Origin: Epiperipatus broadwayi
Lineage: Eukaryota; Onychophora; Udeonychophora; Euonychophora; Peripatidae
Direction: 5' to 3'
Length of the DNA: 64,000 bases
NCBI GenBank assembly: GCA_028023455.1
Contig: JAQFVV010000071.1
Coordinates: forward strand, 6,032,650 to 6,096,649
Positions 57,832 through 64,000 of this stretch are shown here, one piece after another (the stretch's first letter is position 1; the number at the start of each line of letters is the position of its first letter). The position numbers were made by a program, and so were the translations under genes. The notes below the pieces were generated by a model that was not told the DNA's origin, ran no database searches, and was given only the letters and a program-made list of their open reading frames with translations.

Positions 57832-59280
57832 CTACAAACACTAGCAATTATTTAAATCAAGTTATGCACACATATATAATATCCCAATTCATTTTAAAAA
57901 TAATAAACAATTGTCCACTATATTCATATTATTTTCAATTATGTTTTTATTTAAACAAAGTTGCAAGTTCAACTACATTTTTTTAATGAGAGATGTGTAA
58001 TTACAAACATGAAATCTTCTCTCCCCCCCCCTTTACTTGACAGCAAAAAATACTGTAAATACTTTTAAAAGAAAAGTCTTTCAACATCAAATTATTTATC
58101 TTTAAAGCAATTAATTGTTATCTGGCTTTCAAATTATGACATATGTAAATTGATCAATAATATTTAAATAATAATCAATGTAAAAAAGGAATACAAAACA
58201 TAATTACCAAAGTCTTTCGGAACAGATTTTAACACTAATACTAAGAGCAAATATGACAGAAATTAGCGGGAAAAAAAGTTTTGAGTTAAAATTTGCACAT
58301 ATCTAATGTTGTATTCTTCTCCATCAAAAAATAATCCTAATTAAGTTTGTCAAAAAATAAACATTATCCCAACAACTTATATTTCTAGCACTACAAAATA
58401 ATTAACACGTCAAAATAGAACAAAGCTGGTATTTCAAAAGTCTAGTTCACTTATGTTTTAGTTAAATTTGTTGGCTTTGGAAATTATATTTTTGATGTCA
58501 AATCTCTATTAAGTCATGATACCCAAAAATAATTTCCGGTCATTCTTCTTTTATAGTATGCACTTTAATTTTGAAAGAACAAACTGTGAAATGAAATATG
58601 ATGTAATAGAGATTCTACATCAAAAAGATCATTTCCAAAGCTAACAAATTTACTTAAAATGTAGCTAAAGTAGAGTTTTGAAATACCTGCTTAGTTCTAT
58701 TATGACATTTTAATTATTTTGGACTGCTAGAAATACAAGTTGTTGGGATAATGTTTATTTTTTGACAAACTTAATTAGGATTATTTTTTGATGGAGAAGA
58801 ATACAACATTAGATATGCGCAAATTTTAACTCAAAACTTTTTTTTCCCGCTAATTTCTGCCATATTTGCTCTTAGTATTAGTGTTAAAATCTGTTCCGAA
58901 AGACTTTGGTAATTATGTTTTGTATTCCTTTTTTACATTGATTATTATTTAAATATTATTGATCAATTTACATATGTCATAATTTGAAAGCCAGATAACA
59001 ATTAATTGCTTTAAAAATAAATAATTTGATGTTGAAAGACTTTTCTTTTAAAAGTATTTACAGTATTTTTTGCTGTCAAGTAAAGGGGGGGAGAAGATTT
59101 CATGTTTGTAATTACACATCTCTCATTAAAAAAATGTAGATGAACTTGCAACTTTGTTTAAATAAAAACATAATTGAAAATAATATGAATATAGTGGACA
59201 ATTGTTTATTATTTTTAAAATGAATTGGGATATTATATATGTGTGCATAACTTGATTTAAATAATTGCTAGTGTTTGTAG

Positions 59281-59425
59281 ATACCTTCTGTTAAATAATT
59301 TTTTTAATCTGCTGAAATCATCATTGCTAAAAGTGTTAAGAAATTTACCAGCAAAGCTACATTTTGCAGAACATCATGATCGAGTCATCATTGTGCAAAT
59401 GGCTCTGAACCAAATTTGGAACAAG
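59281..59425 (+). other. Exon-like open stretch, right arm
   Basis: A 145-bp interval preceded by TGTTTGTAG (acceptor-like) and followed by GTAATTTTTCC (donor-like). It is open in one frame and reads YLLLNNFFNLLKSSLLKVLR, then NLPAKLHFAEHHDRV and QMALNQIWNK. The composition is protein-like, unlike other frames in this AT-rich DNA. I do not recognise the family. It could be a captured host gene fragment, an exon of a lost transposase, or chance. Confidence 0.4.
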
Positions 59426-60459
59426 GTAATTTTTCCCACTTTCTTTTTTAAACTTTCTTACTATGTACTGTATTAATCTGTGTTGAGGAGTTATATCTAT
59501 TACTTAAATAATGCACAGCACATGTGCAAATAGTGTTTGATTTTTTAAATATTCATAAGATTTAGTACATTTTATAAAAGTTAGTCCATTGTTGCCATAT
59601 TTAATCACTTAGTACGTATTAATCTGTGTTATGAGTTCTTAGTTTTAGAAAAGTCACTAAATGGGGGAAGGGGATAGTCATTTTGAAACTACAATCTGTG
59701 ATTTAATCTATAGTGAAAAACAATTTCTTGAACAAAAAAAAATGCAACAAGGTAATTTTTCCATCTTCTCTTTTAAACTTACTATAATTCTATTTAATTA
59801 CTTACTACGTATTAATCTATGATATGAATTCTTATTAGGTCTGTTACTTAAATAATCTTAAAATATTGATACCATTTATTACGTTTTGATTAGTGGGGAG
59901 GGGTCGGTAATGATTGCTTTTTGATTATTTAAATATTACTGCTCCATTTACACATGCAGTAATTTGAAAGCCAGAGAACAATTAATTGCTTTTCAATATC
60001 AATTTAGATGCATATTTATGTTTAAGGTAAATAATTTGATCCCCGCTATTTTTGGCCGCCATGCTTCCTTCTGAATGTCCAGATTGTAGGGGGGGGGACT
60101 GTTGATCCTATTTTTTTATAGTTTACATTTTATAGCATTTTCTGCTTATTTTTTTATTAGTTACTACGTATTAATCTGTGTTACGTTTTGACCAGTTGGG
60201 GGAATTGCTTTTTAATATGAACTTAGATGCATATTTATGTTGAAGGTAAATGATTTGATTTTTTCGTATTTTCCCGCTTTTTTTGGCCGCCATGTTTTGT
60301 GAATTGTCAGATTGTAGAGGGAGGTATATCTCTTGATAGAATCTTCATGGTTTTTTGTTTTTATTATTTGAATTTTTTAGCATTTTCTTGCATTTTTTTA
60401 TAATTTGTTGTTTTCGATTTATTTGCTGTACATATATTGTCTGAAGCATTTTTATTTGT

Positions 60460-60812
60460 CGATTTAAGGGAAGACATTTTGATTTTAGGGGGGGGTATAG
60501 CTCGTAATGGAATTTTCATGATTTTTTGTTTTTATTATTTGAATTTTTTTAGCATTTTCTTGCATTTTTTTTTAATTTGTAGTTTTCGATTTATTTGCTG
60601 TACATATATTGCCTTAGGCATTTTTATTTGTCGATTTTGAGGCGTTTTTTTTATTTGGGGGGGGGGGTATAGCTCATAATGGAATTTTCATGATTTTTTG
60701 TTTTTATTATTTGAATTTTTTAGCATTTTCTTTAATTTTTTTTTAATTTGTAGTTTTCGCTTTATTTGCTGTACATATATTGCCTTAGGCATTTTTATTT
60801 GTTGATTTTGAG
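60460..60812. repeat. Tandem units in the right arm
   Basis: Inverse of the left-arm array. Unit boundaries at about 60,460, 60,632 and 60,803 give periods of 171-172 bp, slightly longer because of T and G homopolymer growth. Confidence 0.85.
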
Positions 60813-60912
60813 GCATTTTGTAAAAAAATTTATCACTTGCCATTTTCAGGCAGGTTGTTGATGATGTTGCCGTGCCCTCTGACAGCGGCAGTACAGTCTG
60901 CAAACCACGACC

Positions 60913-60920
60913 AAAAAATG
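60913..60920. repeat. 8-bp target-site duplication of the giant palindrome, right
   Basis: AAAAAATG, identical to the left copy. Confidence 0.75.
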
Positions 60921-63602
60921 TATAAACTTTACCTTCTCTATCATAAGAGTAAATGCATAATTATATCATATAATTAAAGAAAACATCTTGGCATAATATA
61001 AAAATATAAGATAATAAAAAAAATATAAATTATTTTTTTAAAAACACCAATTGTTCTTTTATCTGAGTTCCTCCACAATGAGCGTCCTGATGCAGGAAAA
61101 CAATGTCCTTTTGTCGGCAAATTATTTTTAAGAGTGATGCATCCATGGTCTTTTTACATTTTAAAATAACAAAAACACTTATGATCTCCTGGAGACAAAC
61201 AATAGACAAAAATAGCAATACTTAAAAATAATTACTGCAATAATTTTGGATCCATTTTTTATTTATAAGATTATTTAAAAAGTTTGCTGTAACTTATTTC
61301 AATATTTAATTCTAGTAGCAAATATATTATTAGAAATATTTTTTTAACTTTATCTCCAGATATATTTTGTAAAATTAAGAGTTCATTCATTTTAAAGAGC
61401 ATTTTAAATATTTGTTTAAAAATAGTAAATATTCACTCGAGGGTAATTAATGGTAGCAATTCATAAATCACTATTCATTTTAAAGTCAGCAGTTTAAACA
61501 GTTTTTCACATTCCATAGTATTGTTATTTATTTAAAGTAATATCTTTTCTATAAAACTTCATATTAATGTATCCATTCATTTCATGTTTGAAAATGTTCT
61601 TTCAAAAAAAAACAATATAATTAAATGTTCTTTAGAGATTAATAATATAAAGGTCATTTTATCATGTAAAATTCATGAGTCAACTTTTAAACAATGATTA
61701 AGAAAAACTATTGCCAAATAAAATCATTGTAACTCCATCTGTCAGGAGTTAAGCATTTCTAAATTAAATAATGTCAATTTCCATTGAAGCATTTTTATTT
61801 GTAAATAAAATCACAAAAGTCTATCAACATCAATTAGAATTACTTTACTACAACTATGAAATATGTAATATAAATGGTCCAATTAATGTTCATTATAGCT
61901 TTGAAAAAATAATGAAAAATTATACTACCTTTTTCTTCCTTAAGTTTTGGTACACATACAGTTGGTTTAAATGAATTAATAAACAATTTTAGATTTTATT
62001 AAGCATTTTGCTAATCTTCTCAAAAAGTTTCTAGATTAGACTAAGGTATAAGAAAACTTAAAACCTTTTAATTTCTAGTAGTGCATTATTGCTTGATAAT
62101 AAAAGTTTAAAAAATTATCACTTTTAAGTTTAGAATAAAAAAAAATAGAATTAAATTTTACTATCTTCTTGTTAAGAATTCTTGAGAGAGAAGAGTTTAG
62201 TTGAGAGAAAGCAAGCATACAGACCAGCATACATTGAAAATTCTCTTATTTATACCCTTTTATTTTGATGGGCATTTTAATTAGCAACACCATTAAATCT
62301 GACCTCTATTATAAATTATGTAAATTACTACAAAGAACTAAATTAAAAATTACATAATATTGATTTATTTTCTAATTAGCATGTGATAACTTGAAAATTT
62401 TCATTACTTGAACTTTGCTTTTAAATTATTTAATAATAAAAAAAAATAAAAATAAATAATACATTTATTATTTTTAAATTATCACTTTTAATTTATAAGA
62501 AGCTCTTAAACTCATTTATTTTAAACATTTTCAGTGTTAAATTAATCATTCATTTATTTTTAAATAAATTAATAATCTGAAATTAACTTTACTTAGAACA
62601 TTTTAATAAACCACCATGCATGCATATAAATTTATACACACACATACAAGAACTTACTTTGCATTCTTTTAAAATTTATTCTATTTAATAGTTAAACTGT
62701 GCATTGTAACTAACTTTAATATTTATTTTAAATAAACTAGCTTTATTTAAATATTTTGAACTCTAATAATATAATAACTTAAATAAATTATTAATCAATT
62801 TTAATAATATATTTTAACAGTGTCAATTATATCATTAATAAATTCCCTCATTAGTTTATAGTTTTCTAAACAGAAAAACTAGCTTTACACAATCTTCCAT
62901 TATATCAAACTTTAATTAGTTTAATTTTATAAAACTAAATATGAACTAAGACCCCATTTTTATTTTAAAGGCATTTTCATTAACCAAATATATAAAGCTA
63001 TACATTTTAACAACTTTATATCACTAAATCTTTATATTAATTACTTATAGTTACTTGAAGAACTTAATTACATCAAGTAAACAAAACTTAGTATAATTCT
63101 CACATGCTTTATTATCACAATAAATTTTGTCATATTCTCTTCTTTTATTTTTTTAAAGTAGCATAAGCACTTGAGTAGGGCATTAGACTAGTACCATGTG
63201 CACAGGGTCACAATATATATACTATAATGAGAACCACTCTTAACAATTGTTAATAAATCCAGTTAACAATAAAATAAAATACAATATTAGGCAAATTAAT
63301 TTTTGTCTAAGGGAATTTAAGGTAACTAAAGAGTGACTTTGTACATGGTAGAGTCACTACATCCAAATTATTTTTAATTGACAAGTCAGTATTAGTCACA
63401 ATCAACAATAAAATTGAACCCACATAAAAACAAGTTTCCATGTAGATTTAATTATATTTTCTGATCATTACTCCCTCCACCTAATAATTTATTACATTAA
63501 CAAAATAAATAATCATCTTGGTTCAAATGAAAATGACAAACAATAAAATTATTAACAATAACAATAGATTTAATTAATGAATAGAATTAGATTATGATGA
63601 TG
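60921..63602. other. AT-rich spacer
   Basis: About 2.7 kb with no supported gene. A 62-codon minus frame at 61,030-61,218 has a faintly mariner-like phrase (KDIVFLHQDAHCG) but nothing else of a transposase. Near 63,165 a tRNA-like half-match lacks a B box. Confidence 0.4.

Positions 63603-64000
<398 letters not shown>

Larger units (their letters stand above)
56204..60912. mobile_element. Giant fold-back transposon, 4.7-kb palindrome
   Basis: The left arm (56,204-58,517) and right arm (58,598-60,912) are reverse complements over about 2.31 kb with few differences, around an 80-bp spacer. The outermost bases read GGTCCTGGTTTGCAGACCGT on the left. The inverse of the right end is GGTCGTGGTTTGCAGACTGT. 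The element is flanked by AAAAAATG on both sides. Each arm holds three 169-172-bp iterated units at its outer part, then diverged iterations with GATTAATAC and CAAGGTAATTTTTCC-type motifs, then an exon-like open stretch. No transposase was recognised, so it is probably non-autonomous. An 8-bp duplication is compatible with hAT, P or Merlin-type transposases among others, and the termini do not decide between them. Confidence 0.9.

Noticed and set aside
60437-60640. 67-codon plus frame in the palindrome arm
   Set aside because: Phe/Ile/Leu-rich translation of the T-rich iterated unit. The mirrored arm does not keep the same frame.
60688-60903. 71-codon minus frame at the palindrome end, possible first exon
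   Set aside because: The left arm has a stop in the same frame (TGA at 56,312-56,314) and the rest is lysine/asparagine from A-rich repeats. Not convincing, though the GC-rich first 80 bp is notable.
61030-61218. Possible mariner transposase fragment (KDIVFLHQDAHCG)
   Set aside because: One short phrase only. No upstream or downstream transposase motifs, no TIRs, and the expected downstream DD(E/D) context is absent.

Overview
This window looks like intergenic DNA of an AT-rich (roughly three-quarters A+T by eye) animal genome, most likely an invertebrate. The evidence is its load of metazoan-type transposable elements: RTE and Jockey/CR1-like LINEs, a Penelope-like element with a GIY-YIG domain, Ty3/gypsy pol remnants, tRNA-derived short repeats, TIR-bearing MITEs and very long inverted repeats. 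Long (TA)n and (AAT)n microsatellites fit the same picture. Phylum cannot be fixed from the sequence alone. I found no convincing host protein-coding gene, rRNA or functional tRNA gene. Nearly every recognisable coding stretch belongs to a retroelement, and all but one of these are visibly broken.

Layout. 0-5.3 kb: a fold-back repeat, a tRNA-like repeat, an antisense RTE remnant abutting a 760-bp TIR transposon filled with nine 69-bp tandem repeats, a second RTE scrap and a tRNA-like element with inverted ends. 6.3-9.6 kb: a second fold-back, a Ty3/gypsy RNase H-integrase remnant and a dispersed SINE-like repeat. 12.5-14.0 kb: the best-preserved element, a 5'-truncated RTE whose 498-codon RT frame is open and which has a perfect 11-bp target-site duplication (TSD). 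15-19 kb: short repeats in AT-rich DNA. 18.8-22.3 kb (minus strand): a Penelope-like element directly abutting a Ty3/gypsy gag-pro-RT remnant. 22.4-26.3 kb: a near-perfect hairpin repeat, Penelope tails (one in an inverted-repeat arrangement), a LINE tail and a tRNA-shaped element between (AAT)n arrays.

27.6-38.1 kb: repeated copies of a fold-back/tRNA-like family, a third RTE copy, MITEs of a type seen in many animal phyla, and a 241-bp tandem duplication. 38.5-45.7 kb: small MITEs, a Jockey/CR1-like LINE split by a 744-bp fold-back, a second tail of the same LINE, a TA-cored palindrome, possible Helitron-type debris and tRNA-like repeats. 45.7-56 kb: mostly featureless AT-rich DNA with one MITE, repeat scraps and a 220-bp (AAT)n run.

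The outstanding object is at 56,204-60,912: a 4.7-kb palindrome with two arms of about 2.3 kb, an 80-bp spacer and a perfect 8-bp TSD. It is therefore a giant fold-back transposon and not an assembly fold. Each arm carries internal iterations and an identical-length, exon-like open stretch ending at a canonical GT donor. A second recurring theme is tRNA-like, pol-III-type sequences lying inside elements with inverted termini, seen in at least three unrelated families.
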